Assembly: GCA_965248685.1 (NCBI GenBank)
Contig: CBDFKC010000003.1
Span: forward strand, 2,418,001 to 2,482,000
Origin: VYFG01 sp965248685
GTDB lineage: Bacteria; Pseudomonadota; Gammaproteobacteria; Arenicellales; Poriferihabitantaceae
DNA: 64,000 nt
Direction of reading: 5' to 3'
Position 1 is the first letter of the stretch; each line of letters opens with the position of its first letter. The notes beneath the pieces were generated by a model, which was given only the letters and a program-made list of their open reading frames with translations, was not told where the DNA came from and did not search any database. The translations under genes and the position numbers were made by a program. This document shows, piece by piece, positions 43,552 to 51,912 of the stretch.

Positions 43552-44259
43552 TTAATTCTCGGCTGGTATCAGGGCTTGCAACGCATCCCGGTCAATCCAC
43601 CACTGGTCTTGAACTAACACGTCGATGATGTTGCGCATTCTGATCAAAAGTTTGGATAGTTGATCCAACTCCAGTCGTTTAAACCATTCATCGAAGTCTT
43701 TTTGTGAATGCGCATTACCGTGACGGCGTGCAACCTGATTTAACATTTGGCCGACCGCCAACGTGCAGTCATCCCTTGTATCAACCCCGGTACGAAGATT
43801 TACAATATACGCCGCCATGGCTGCAGCTACAGCCGCGCCATCCGAATCTTCGGGAGTGTCGTCAATTACATGTTGCAGTTGGGAAACGGTCAAACCGGGT
43901 TCCACCGGGAATGTTATGCTCAACCAAAGGGAGTGTCCCAAGGCTATTAATGAGTCAGGTTGGTTGCAACGAAAAAGTGTGTCGCATACGATAATTGCGG
44001 GCTGCCACTGCTGACGCGTGATATGCATCCTGAACGCAGGGTATGCATTGCTCCAGGCCGAGGCTGGCTGGTCCATATCAATTTGGATCGACGCGAGTTC
44101 ATGGGCGAGATTTAAGAATTCGGCTGAATTCCTGTTTTCCAGATTATCCAGTCGCTGTTTGGTCTGACTTGCCTTTCGCTGCAACATTTCAACAGATATC
44201 TGTGCTTCCTCCTGACTCTCTGCGCCAAGATCGAATTGAAGTCCAGGTATATAGTTCAT
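43552..44259 (-). CDS. hypothetical helical protein upstream of the Cas6-like gene (235 aa)
   Basis: I do not recognise a family. The 235-residue protein is helical and soluble: a coiled-coil N-terminal third (VEMLQRKASQTKQRLDNLEN), a middle rich in Trp and Ile (RQQWQPAIIVCDTLFRC), and an AAAMAAYIVNLRTG helix. It starts eight bases after the TauD-like gene and ends three bases before the Cas6-like gene, so it is translated from the same mRNA. A repeated-helix scaffold or RNA-binding partner is possible but unproven. Confidence 0.65.
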   Translation of the reverse strand: MNYIPGLQFDLGAESQEEAQISVEMLQRKASQTKQRLDNLENRNSAEFLNLAHELASIQIDMDQPASAWSNAYPAFRMHITRQQWQPAIIVCDTLFRCNQPDSLIALGHSLWLSITFPVEPGLTVSQLQHVIDDTPEDSDGAAVAAAMAAYIVNLRTGVDTRDDCTLAVGQMLNQVARRHGNAHSQKDFDEWFKRLELDQLSKLLIRMRNIIDVLVQDQWWIDRDALQALIPAEN

Positions 44260-44267
44260 TGCAACGG

Positions 44268-45230
44268 TTAATGGGATGGGGGATCTATTCTTTCACCGAA
44301 TCTGATCCGATAAAGTTTGCGTCGGTTATTCCCGACATTGCAGTCGTCAAATGCGTCGCGGCGATGCAAAATATTGTTACAAATTAACCCTTGGCCAGGT
44401 TTCAGACCGGTTTTCACAATCCAGTGGTTGTCCTTTCCAAGAATTTCTCTGATGCTGGCAAGTGCGTCGGTAGTAATCGGATCCTGCTGCCAGCTAACGT
44501 GGTGTTTGCGCTGGGTGTATCGGGTATAAAGATGTCCGGTGACAGGGTCCGTACTAAACACGGGGCCGGTGAATCTATGGCGAATAGTCTTATTATTCTG
44601 GACATTTTCCGGAATACTGAAACAACCTGGGTGACACAGCGAACTGACCAGTTCCGGATCTTTATCACGTAGCAGGATATAAACTATTTCATGATCCAGC
44701 AAATGGTTTTGTCCGCCTTTGATCGCAGCTCGTTCGCAATGGAGAATAAATGAGCGAACGCATTTGTCATCCTGGTTGTAATATCCGTCGGTATGCCAAT
44801 TCAATTTTGAATTTGTATAGGGAATATAGTGCGCTCGACCCTCGCATTCGGTGGTGGTCGAATTGGCAGCTTCGATGGTTGCAACGGTGGCGGCGAAACC
44901 CTCAGTACCAGGTATTCGATTGTCGAGGCCGAGCTGTCGGCAAATTGAACGGTAGCCATCAAAATTATCGGGATTGTCCGGATGATATTGATAGATTGCA
45001 AAATTATTACTCGAGATTATTTGCCAGATTTTTTTGTGCTCTGGACTAGATAGTTTGTGGGGGTTGGATATTTCTACCAGGCACTGATCTGGGTTAGTAA
45101 GGTACTGCCCCAGTTTGCCGTCGCGCCAGCGTAAGTAGTTGTCCAGATCCATATTCAATATCGGCATATCCGGAACAGAATGGCCTGTCAAATCCATCTT
45201 TAATGATCGGGTTTTTGTCTGACCTGGCAT
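44268..45230 (-). CDS. TauD/TfdA-family Fe(II)/2-oxoglutarate dioxygenase
   Basis: A 320-residue TauD-type enzyme. KLNWHTDGYY carries the iron ligands H146 and D148; the distal His is H289 in NNILHRRDAF, and the 2-oxoglutarate Arg lies in NNRRKLYRIRFGE at the C-terminus. Family members hydroxylate taurine, alkylsulfonates, betaines, or proline derivatives; the conserved TauD substrate pocket cannot be judged here. It is the first gene of the minus-strand operon leading to the Cas6-like and Cys-free DsrC genes and is divergent from dsrA across 317 bp. Confidence 0.86.
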   Translation of the reverse strand: MPGQTKTRSLKMDLTGHSVPDMPILNMDLDNYLRWRDGKLGQYLTNPDQCLVEISNPHKLSSPEHKKIWQIISSNNFAIYQYHPDNPDNFDGYRSICRQLGLDNRIPGTEGFAATVATIEAANSTTTECEGRAHYIPYTNSKLNWHTDGYYNQDDKCVRSFILHCERAAIKGGQNHLLDHEIVYILLRDKDPELVSSLCHPGCFSIPENVQNNKTIRHRFTGPVFSTDPVTGHLYTRYTQRKHHVSWQQDPITTDALASIREILGKDNHWIVKTGLKPGQGLICNNILHRRDAFDDCNVGNNRRKLYRIRFGERIDPPSH

Positions 45231-45547
45231 TTATTCTGAACGTTGACTGGGAGAAACCAATTTAGCCCTGGAGTACGACAAGATTCAACCGCGGAAACTG
45301 TCTTCAATGACGTGCCAAATTCAGCCAGTGATCTGGCGATTCGTCTATACCTCTATCGGGATAAATGCTGTTTCTAGGTTACCCTATCTGGGAGCTGGAG
45401 TAATCGACGGAGATAGCTAGAATAACAATGGTATTGCTGTAGCCCGCCAAATCCATTCCTGTTAATGGTAATGGGGTTGGCAGGGAATCAGGGTGTAAAA
45501 CATAGAGTCACAGAGTACTGGCAAAATTATCACCGGAGTAGAATGCT
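45231..45547 (+). promoter_or_regulatory. divergent regulatory region before dsrA
   Basis: A 317-bp non-coding gap between the divergent TauD-like gene and dsrA, so it must hold the promoter(s) for both. CCGGAG at 45533-45538 is the dsrA ribosome site. I found no convincing -35/-10 pair and no long inverted repeat. The site of control by a two-component regulator or DsrC-type protein, if any, would be here. Confidence 0.55.
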
Positions 45548-46816
45548 ATGAGTGAAACCAAACACGAAACACCGATGCTTGACGAACTGGAGAACGGCCC
45601 CTGGCCGAGCTTTGTTTCTGGCATCAAGAGGTTACGTGATGATCATCCTGATCAGAGAATAAACGGGGTTGCCAATGATTTATTGGGCCAGTTGGAGCAT
45701 TCTTACGAGACCAAGAAGGGATACTGGAAAGGGGGCACTGTAAGCGTTTTTGGATATGGAGGTGGAATAATTCCAAGATTCTCTGAGGTTGGTAAACAAT
45801 TTCCAGATTCCAAAGAGTTTCACACCTTGCGGGTACAACCTCCCGCGGGTAACTATTACTCGACAGATATGCTGCGTCAATTGGGCGAAAGCTGGGAGAA
45901 GTGGGGTTCAGGACTGGTGACTTTTCATGGCCAGACTGGAAATATCATGTTTATCGGGACCAGTACAGAAAATACTCAGCATTTCTTTGATGAAATTAAT
46001 GATTATGGATTTGATCTGGGTGGCGCCGGACCTTGCGTTCGAACAGCCATGTCCTGCGTCGGATCGGCTCGCTGCGAACAATCCTGCACAAACGAGCATC
46101 GATTACATCGGGAACTGGTAAATAATTTTACCGACGATGTTCACCGGCCTGCTTTGCCCTATAAATTCAAGTTCAAAGTGTCTGGATGCCCTAATGACTG
46201 CATGAATTCTATCGAAAGGGCCGATTTTGCCGTGATTGGAACCTGGCGGGATGAAATCAAGATTGATGATGCTGAAGTAACCAATTATGTCGAGGCAAAG
46301 GGGCGGCAACACGTTATCGATAATGTGATTACACGTTGTCCCACAAACTGCATGACACTAACGGATGAAGATAAGCTGGAAATCGATAATCGCAATTGCG
46401 TCAAGTGTATGCATTGTCTCAACGTCATGAATAAATCCCTTTCGCCAGGGGACGATAAAGGGGTCTCAATACTAATTGGCGGCAAACGAACACTAAAGAT
46501 TGGCGATCTTATGGGTACCGTGGTCGTCCCATTTATGAAACTCGAGAACGATGAGGATTACGAGCGGATTGTTGAAATCGCTGAGGAAACTATTGATTTC
46601 TGGGCAGAAAACGGACTGGAGCACGAGCGTTGCGGCGAGATGATCGAACGAATCGGTCTGGTCAATTATCTTGAAGGAATTGGCCTCGATGTAGACCCCA
46701 ATATGATTTCCCATCCCCGTGAGAGTTCCTATGTGCGGATGGATGGATGGGACGAAGAGGCCGAGAAATGGTTCGCTCAGCAACGCGAGGCGAAATCAGC
46801 GAAATTGGCCAGTTGA
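45548..46816 (+). CDS. dsrA: reverse dissimilatory sulfite reductase, alpha subunit
   Basis: DsrA, 422 residues, is the catalytic partner of the cytoplasmic alpha2beta2 enzyme that oxidises sulfur bound to DsrC to sulfite in sulfur oxidisers. The sirohaem/[4Fe-4S] ligands are C170 and C176 (MSCVGSARCEQSC) and C214 and C218 (SGCPNDCMNS). The inserted ferredoxin domain is NRNCVKCMHCLNVMN with an upstream TRCPTNCMTL. HEHRLHREL-type residues after the first Cys pair fit the family. It is the first gene of the dsr operon; GGAG lies ten bases before the ATG. Operon content (dsrEFH, dsrL) indicates the oxidative rather than the sulfate-reducing form. Confidence 0.97.
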   Translation: MSETKHETPMLDELENGPWPSFVSGIKRLRDDHPDQRINGVANDLLGQLEHSYETKKGYWKGGTVSVFGYGGGIIPRFSEVGKQFPDSKEFHTLRVQPPAGNYYSTDMLRQLGESWEKWGSGLVTFHGQTGNIMFIGTSTENTQHFFDEINDYGFDLGGAGPCVRTAMSCVGSARCEQSCTNEHRLHRELVNNFTDDVHRPALPYKFKFKVSGCPNDCMNSIERADFAVIGTWRDEIKIDDAEVTNYVEAKGRQHVIDNVITRCPTNCMTLTDEDKLEIDNRNCVKCMHCLNVMNKSLSPGDDKGVSILIGGKRTLKIGDLMGTVVVPFMKLENDEDYERIVEIAEETIDFWAENGLEHERCGEMIERIGLVNYLEGIGLDVDPNMISHPRESSYVRMDGWDEEAEKWFAQQREAKSAKLAS

Positions 46817-46892
46817 ATCGAATATTCGGATCGGGTAGTTGTTTAGTCCAGACAATTGATCTGCTAACAGAAGATAAATAGAGAACGAATAG

Positions 46893-47969
46893 ATGGCATT
46901 AAAAGACATGCGTCGACCCATCGAATCGGGATGTCCCGATGGAATGCAGTATATGCACCCGGTCATGGTCAAAAATTTCGGTCAATGGAAATACCATGAA
47001 CATCCCCGTCCCGGGGTACTGGTTCATTATGCTCACAGCGGCGATGCAATATGGACAGTAAAAGCAGGAACCCAGAGGATCCTGGACGTCTACACTTTAC
47101 GTAAGTTGTGCGATATCGGTGATGAGTTCGCCGACGGACATGTTCGCTTTACCATCCGCAGTAATATTGAATATATGGTGGCTGACCAGGCCAAGGTGGA
47201 GCCGCTGATAGCGGCATTGGAGAAAGAAGGGTTTGTGGTTGGCGGTACCGGTAATTCGGTAGCCTTTATTTCTCATACCCAGGGATGGTTGCATTGTGAT
47301 ATTCCAGGTACCGATGCGTCCGGTGTGGTCAAGGCCATGATGGATGAATTGATTGATGAGTTTAGAAACTGCCGGATGCCAAATCGGGTTCACATCACCA
47401 CTTCATGCTGTCAGATTAATTGTGGCGGGCAAGGGGATATCGCGATCAATATTCAGCATACCAAGCCCCCCAAGATCAATCATGATTTGGTGGCCAATGT
47501 TTGTGAGAGACCGTCGGTAGTAGCGCGATGTCCGGTTGCAGCAATTCGACCGGCGATGGTAAATGGCAAGCCTAGTCTTGAAGTAGATGAAAAGAAATGC
47601 ATTTGTTGCGGGGCGTGTTATCCACCCTGTCCACCGATGCAAATCAATGATCCCGAACATTCAAAGCTGGCTGTCTGGGTCGGTGGAAATCACTCTAATG
47701 CCCGAAGTAAGCCCAGTTTTCAGAAATTAGTTGCAGGAGGTGTGCCAAATAATCCACCGCGCTGGCCCGAAGCGACCGCGATAGTGAAGAAGATATTAAA
47801 GGCGTATCAGAACGATGCCAAGGATTGGGAGCGGGTCAACGACTGGATTGACAGAATCGGCTGGCCACGCTTTTTTGAACTTACCGGGTTACCATTTACT
47901 AAATACCATATCGACAATTGGCGCGGCTCTCGAAAGAGCCTGAATTCATCAGCCTATATTCGATTGTAA
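46893..47969 (+). CDS. dsrB: reverse dissimilatory sulfite reductase, beta subunit
   Basis: DsrB, 358 residues, pairs with DsrA. TTSCCQINCGGQGDIAINIQ is the DsrB cofactor-binding region, and CERPSVVARCPVAAIRP plus KKCICCGACYPPCPPM form the ferredoxin domain. The sequence NSVAFISHTQGWLHCDIPGT precedes the cofactor region, as in other DsrB proteins. dsrA and dsrB are 76 bp apart and dsrE follows after 14 bp. Confidence 0.97.
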   Translation: MALKDMRRPIESGCPDGMQYMHPVMVKNFGQWKYHEHPRPGVLVHYAHSGDAIWTVKAGTQRILDVYTLRKLCDIGDEFADGHVRFTIRSNIEYMVADQAKVEPLIAALEKEGFVVGGTGNSVAFISHTQGWLHCDIPGTDASGVVKAMMDELIDEFRNCRMPNRVHITTSCCQINCGGQGDIAINIQHTKPPKINHDLVANVCERPSVVARCPVAAIRPAMVNGKPSLEVDEKKCICCGACYPPCPPMQINDPEHSKLAVWVGGNHSNARSKPSFQKLVAGGVPNNPPRWPEATAIVKKILKAYQNDAKDWERVNDWIDRIGWPRFFELTGLPFTKYHIDNWRGSRKSLNSSAYIRL

Positions 47970-47983
47970 TCAGCGTGGGCTAA

Positions 47984-48376
47984 ATGAAATTTGCAATTCT
48001 CGTTAATGAAGGACCGTATACCCACCAAGCCAGTGACAGTGCGTACAACTTTACCCGCTCTGCGCTTAATCTTGGGCACGATGTCATGAGAGTCTTTTTC
48101 TACCATGACGGGGTGAATAACGGTACCCGCCTGACCACGCCGCCCCAGGACGATCGACATATTACCAATCGCTGGTCTGAATTGGCGAAACAGCATGATC
48201 TGGATCTTGTGGTTTGCGTTGCAGCTGCTCAGCGGCGGGGCATCGTTGACCAGGATGAACAAAAACGTAACGGTAAAGACGCCAACAATATCGCCGACGG
48301 GTTTCGGATTTCCGGACTTGGACAATTGATTGAAGCTGGAATTCAGGCAGATCGCCTGGTTTCCTTTGGTGATTAA
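47984..48376 (+). CDS. dsrE: sulfurtransferase DsrE
   Basis: DsrE, 130 residues, is the sulfur-binding subunit of the DsrE2F2H2 hexamer that passes sulfane sulfur to DsrC. The active cysteine is C78 in LDLVVCVAAAQRRG, the same number as in Allochromatium vinosum DsrE. MKFAILVNEGPYTHQASDSA is the family opening. dsrEFH presence marks sulfur oxidisers. Confidence 0.95.
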   Translation: MKFAILVNEGPYTHQASDSAYNFTRSALNLGHDVMRVFFYHDGVNNGTRLTTPPQDDRHITNRWSELAKQHDLDLVVCVAAAQRRGIVDQDEQKRNGKDANNIADGFRISGLGQLIEAGIQADRLVSFGD

Positions 48377-48400
48377 CTAAAACCTACTACCCTGTATTCG

Positions 48401-48832
48401 ATGTCCGAACAAGAAAACCAAGCTGGTGGCACAATCAAGAAGTTTTTATATATCAATCGTCGGGCGCCCCATGGCTCGAACTATGCCCAGGAAGGATTGG
48501 AGGTCGCATTGATTGGTGCCGCTTTCGAGCAGGACGTTTCGATGGCGTACATTGATGACGGTGTGTTTCAATTGAAGCGGGGACAGGATACCAGCGAGAT
48601 AGGAACCAAGAATTTCAGCGCTACATTTGGCGCACTTGGAGACTACGAAATCACGAGGATATATGTTGACAGCGAATCTCTGAAAAAAAGAGGGCTCAGC
48701 GCAGATGATCTAATGCCACTGGTGTATGAAGATGAAGATGATGATTATGCGGAAAAGCCCTCAATTCGGATAGTTGGTCGGGAAGAACTTCAGGACATTA
48801 TCGAACATCATGATGTGATCCTGAATTTTTGA
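48401..48832 (+). CDS. dsrF: DsrF subunit of the DsrEFH complex
   Basis: DsrF, 143 residues, a TusC-like structural subunit of the DsrEFH hexamer. After a short polar N-terminus the fold begins KFLYINRRAPHGSNYAQEGL and continues VALIGAAFEQDVSMAYIDDG. It has no cysteine in a catalytic position, as expected for DsrF. The tail DDDYAEKPSIRIVGREELQD and the stop at 48832 are 26 bp before the dsrH start. Confidence 0.93.
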   Translation: MSEQENQAGGTIKKFLYINRRAPHGSNYAQEGLEVALIGAAFEQDVSMAYIDDGVFQLKRGQDTSEIGTKNFSATFGALGDYEITRIYVDSESLKKRGLSADDLMPLVYEDEDDDYAEKPSIRIVGREELQDIIEHHDVILNF

Positions 48833-48858
48833 GAATTAAGCTTAGCGAATTTACAACC

Positions 48859-49161
48859 ATGTTACATACCGTCAATAAGTCCCCATTCGAGAAAGATAGT
48901 CTTACTTCCTGCATTAGATTATCGAAACCCGGAAGCAGTATTCTGATGATAGAAGATGCAGTGTATGGCGCTATGACCGGAACCGAGCTCGAACCTAGCG
49001 TGGTGGAATCTCTCCAGAGTAGAAAGATATATGTCCTGGGTCCGGATTTGAAAGCGCGCGGTATTGAAGGCGAGAGTTTGATTGAGGGTGTTGAAATTAT
49101 TGATTATGACGGCTTCGTGAATCTCGCTGTCGAGTCGACAAATGTGCAGTCCTGGATGTGA
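48859..49161 (+). CDS. dsrH: DsrH subunit of the DsrEFH complex
   Basis: DsrH, 100 residues, is a TusB-like subunit. The family opening MLHTVNKSPFEKDSLTSCIR fixes ATG 48859 as the start; an upstream in-frame start overlapping dsrF would add a ten-residue tail not seen in the family. C18 is at the place of the conserved DsrH cysteine. SILMIEDAVYGAM follows as the core strand. Confidence 0.92.
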   Translation: MLHTVNKSPFEKDSLTSCIRLSKPGSSILMIEDAVYGAMTGTELEPSVVESLQSRKIYVLGPDLKARGIEGESLIEGVEIIDYDGFVNLAVESTNVQSWM

Positions 49162-49245
49162 CTGCAGAAATTATGGTCCAGGAGAATAGGAATTTTTCTG
49201 GGTATTTATGAATTTAATCCAAACTAATTAACCGGAGAGCTAAAA

Positions 49246-49578
49246 ATGGCGATCGAAAGTAATGGCGTAGTATTTGAAACCGATGAGGAAGGCTACCTGG
49301 CAAACCTCGGTGACTGGAATCTTGATTTGGCTGAAGCCATGGCAAAGGAAGATGGTTGCGATATGACCGAGAACCACTGGGAAGTGGTCAACTTCTTACG
49401 AGAATACTATGATGAATATCAGATAGCACCCGCGGTTCGAGTGCTGACCAAAGCCATTGGTAAGCGCCTCGGCAAAGATAAGGGAAACAGTAAATACCTA
49501 TACGAGTTGTTTCCTTATGGGCCGGCGAAACAAGCCTGTAAGTATGCAGGGCTGCCTAAACCCACTGGCTGCGTTTAG
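49246..49578 (+). CDS. dsrC: sulfur carrier protein DsrC
   Basis: DsrC, 110 residues, carries sulfur between DsrEFH and DsrAB as a trisulfide or persulfide. Both functional cysteines are present on the C-terminal arm: C98 (AKQACKYAG) and the penultimate C109 (PTGCV), ten residues apart. YLYELFPYGPAKQA before the arm is the DsrC signature. An extra cysteine, C38, is in the N-terminal half. A good ribosome site (GGAGAG) precedes the ATG. It contrasts with the Cys-free paralogue at 42481. Confidence 0.97.
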   Translation: MAIESNGVVFETDEEGYLANLGDWNLDLAEAMAKEDGCDMTENHWEVVNFLREYYDEYQIAPAVRVLTKAIGKRLGKDKGNSKYLYELFPYGPAKQACKYAGLPKPTGCV

Positions 49579-49614
49579 AATTTATCCTTACTGTTCGACA
49601 CAACAGGTGCCCGG

Positions 49615-50328
49615 GTGTCATTTATCACCTTTTTGTATGCGGGACTGTTTTATCTTGCGACCGCAGTGCTGGTTATCGGTGTCGCTAGAAAGATTGCAAT
49701 TTACGCGCGTACGCCGGCACCTCTGAAAATTCCAACTACCCCGGCACCGACCACCGGGGTAGGTGTAGTATTGCGAATGTTTCGCGAAATTGTATTGTTC
49801 GAAAGTTTGTTTAAAGCGAGCAAATCGACCTGGATTTTTGCCTGGGCATTCCATTTTGGTTTGCTGCTTGCGCTGCTACGACATCTGCGCTACTTCACCG
49901 ATCCGGTTTGGTCCTGGGTTACGGTATTGCAATCCGCAGGGGTCTACGCGGGCTACGCGATGCTATTTGGCCTGGTTGGACTGTGGTGCAGGCGAGTTTT
50001 TGTTGACCGGGTTCGTTATATATCAGCGCCTTCAGACCACTTGATGTTGGGTCTGATTTTGGCAATCGCAGGTAGCGGCTTACTAATGAAATTCGTCTGG
50101 CACACCGACGTGGTGGCGGTTAAAACGTTTGTTCTAGGCCTGCTACAGTTCAATATCCAGCCAATTCCCGGTGATCCGCTGATCTTGATTCATCTCGCTT
50201 TGGTGATTGGTCTGATGTTCGTATTCCCCATCAGTAAATTGCTCCACGTACCTGGATTATTTTTCAGTCCGACCCGTAATCAAATTGACAACTCCCGTGA
50301 ACGCCGATATATGCCGCCGGCTTCCTAA
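49615..50328 (+). CDS. dsrM: DsrM, NarI-like cytochrome b membrane subunit
   Basis: DsrM, 237 residues, is the dihaem cytochrome b part of DsrMKJOP, which exchanges electrons between the quinone pool and DsrK. About five membrane helices are seen: ITFLYAGLFYLATAVLVIGV, then AFHFGLLLALLRHLRYF with His, then AMLFGLVGLWCRRVF, LMLGLILAIAGSGLL and ILIHLALVIGLMFVFPISKL with His. The start is GTG at 49615. Six bases separate it from dsrK. Confidence 0.92.
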   Translation: MSFITFLYAGLFYLATAVLVIGVARKIAIYARTPAPLKIPTTPAPTTGVGVVLRMFREIVLFESLFKASKSTWIFAWAFHFGLLLALLRHLRYFTDPVWSWVTVLQSAGVYAGYAMLFGLVGLWCRRVFVDRVRYISAPSDHLMLGLILAIAGSGLLMKFVWHTDVVAVKTFVLGLLQFNIQPIPGDPLILIHLALVIGLMFVFPISKLLHVPGLFFSPTRNQIDNSRERRYMPPAS

Positions 50329-50333
50329 TCGAA

Positions 50334-51830
50334 ATGAAATTAAAAGTTGAGTTTGACATTCCGGTTATTACTAATTATCCAAAGACGCCGTCAATAAATG
50401 TAGGCTCGATGGCGCATAGTAAGCCGTTTGTTGCCAAGCCGGATTTCCAGGAAGCATTGGGGTTTCCTGGCGAACTTGTCGAAGACTGGCACGATAAGGC
50501 GATCGGGAAGATGGGCGAGTTGCTTGGCAAGAACAGAGCACTCCAGGTATTTATGGATTCCTGCGTAAAATGTGGTGCCTGTACTGATAAATGTCACTAT
50601 TTCCTGGGAACCGCCGATCCTAAAAATATGCCGGTTGCGCGGCAGGATCTGATGCGCAAGGTTTATCGGCGCCACTTTACTTTCGCGGGCAAGTATTTTC
50701 CCAAACTGGTCGGCGCGGAAGATCTGACCGAACAGGTATTGGATGACTGGTACAAGTACTACCATCAATGCTCCGAGTGTCGGCGATGCTCGGTATATTG
50801 TCCTTATGGAATTGATACAGCTGAAGTAACCATGGCTGGAAGGGAGATACTCGCCAGCGTCGGGGTTGGACAAAAGTATTCCAATGAAATTATCGGCAAG
50901 GTGTTTAAGATTGGAAATAATCTCGGATTACCAGAGCCCGCACTAGTAGATACCCTCGAAGGTCTAGAAGAGGAGATAAAAGAAGAGACTGATGTGGACG
51001 TGCGTCTCCCGCTGGATATCAAGGGCTCAGATGTTTTACTGGTGACACCTTCGGCGGATTTCTTTGCAGAACCCCATGTTGATGGTTTGATAGGGTATGC
51101 GAAAGTTTTTCATCAGGCCGGTATTAGCTGGACCCTGAGTTCTCATGCCTCGGAGGCGGCAAACTTTGGCCTGTTTATTGGAAATCAGGACAATATGCAA
51201 AAAGTGGCGATGCGAATTCGCGAAGCCGCGTTGGAATTAGGCGTAAAGCGGATAATCGTTGGCGAATGTGGTCACGCGTGGCGCGTCGCTTATAGTTATT
51301 GGAATACTCTAATTGGACCGTTTGACTTTCTGGATCCCAAGTATCCAGCACCCCAGCATATCTGCGAGTCTACTTATGACTTAATTCAACAGGGTGCCCT
51401 AAAATTTGATAAGGAAAATAATGACGACAAGGTCGTAACATTTCATGACTCCTGCAATGTTTCTAGAGCATCTCGTATGGGATGTATGCCTGGGGGGCAA
51501 TTTGTTATTCCCAGGGAAATTATCAAGGCCGCCTGCAATCACTTTGTGGACATGCGCCAGGATACCATTCATGAATCGACATTCTGCTGCGGCGGCGGTG
51601 GCGGCCTGTTGACCGATGACCTGGTCGAACTCAGGGTTAAAGGAGCCTCCCCGCGAGTCCAGGCGTTGAATGAAGTTATCGAACAGCATGGCGTCACACA
51701 TATGGCTGCAATATGCGCCATATGCAAGAGTCAGTTTTCAAAAGTTCTTCCATTCTACGATCTTGGTATGGATATGATTATCAGCGTTCACCAACTTGTG
51801 GGAGATGCCCTCGTACTTGGCGATAAGTGA
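50334..51830 (+). CDS. dsrK: DsrK, HdrD-like iron-sulfur subunit
   Basis: DsrK, 498 residues, resembles the catalytic subunit of heterodisulfide reductase and is thought to act on DsrC thiol/disulfide states. Two [4Fe-4S] motifs, CVKCGACTDKCHYF and CSECRRCSVYCPYGI, are near the N-terminus; CCG-type cysteines are in the C-terminal half (CNVSRASRMGC, TFCCGGGGGLL and AICAICKSQF). It sits between dsrM and dsrL. Confidence 0.95.
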   Translation: MKLKVEFDIPVITNYPKTPSINVGSMAHSKPFVAKPDFQEALGFPGELVEDWHDKAIGKMGELLGKNRALQVFMDSCVKCGACTDKCHYFLGTADPKNMPVARQDLMRKVYRRHFTFAGKYFPKLVGAEDLTEQVLDDWYKYYHQCSECRRCSVYCPYGIDTAEVTMAGREILASVGVGQKYSNEIIGKVFKIGNNLGLPEPALVDTLEGLEEEIKEETDVDVRLPLDIKGSDVLLVTPSADFFAEPHVDGLIGYAKVFHQAGISWTLSSHASEAANFGLFIGNQDNMQKVAMRIREAALELGVKRIIVGECGHAWRVAYSYWNTLIGPFDFLDPKYPAPQHICESTYDLIQQGALKFDKENNDDKVVTFHDSCNVSRASRMGCMPGGQFVIPREIIKAACNHFVDMRQDTIHESTFCCGGGGGLLTDDLVELRVKGASPRVQALNEVIEQHGVTHMAAICAICKSQFSKVLPFYDLGMDMIISVHQLVGDALVLGDK

Positions 51831-51912
51831 TGATGCTATCGATTTCGCACCTGAAATTTTTTGTCTGCGGCGGCGGCCTTAAAGGCAATTTACACTAACC
51901 GGAGACAATTTA

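Noticed and set aside
42856..45230. A CRISPR-Cas locus around the Cas6-like gene
   Set aside because: I looked for regularly spaced direct repeats and for other cas genes on both strands and saw none; neighbours are oxygenase, unknown and DsrC-type genes.
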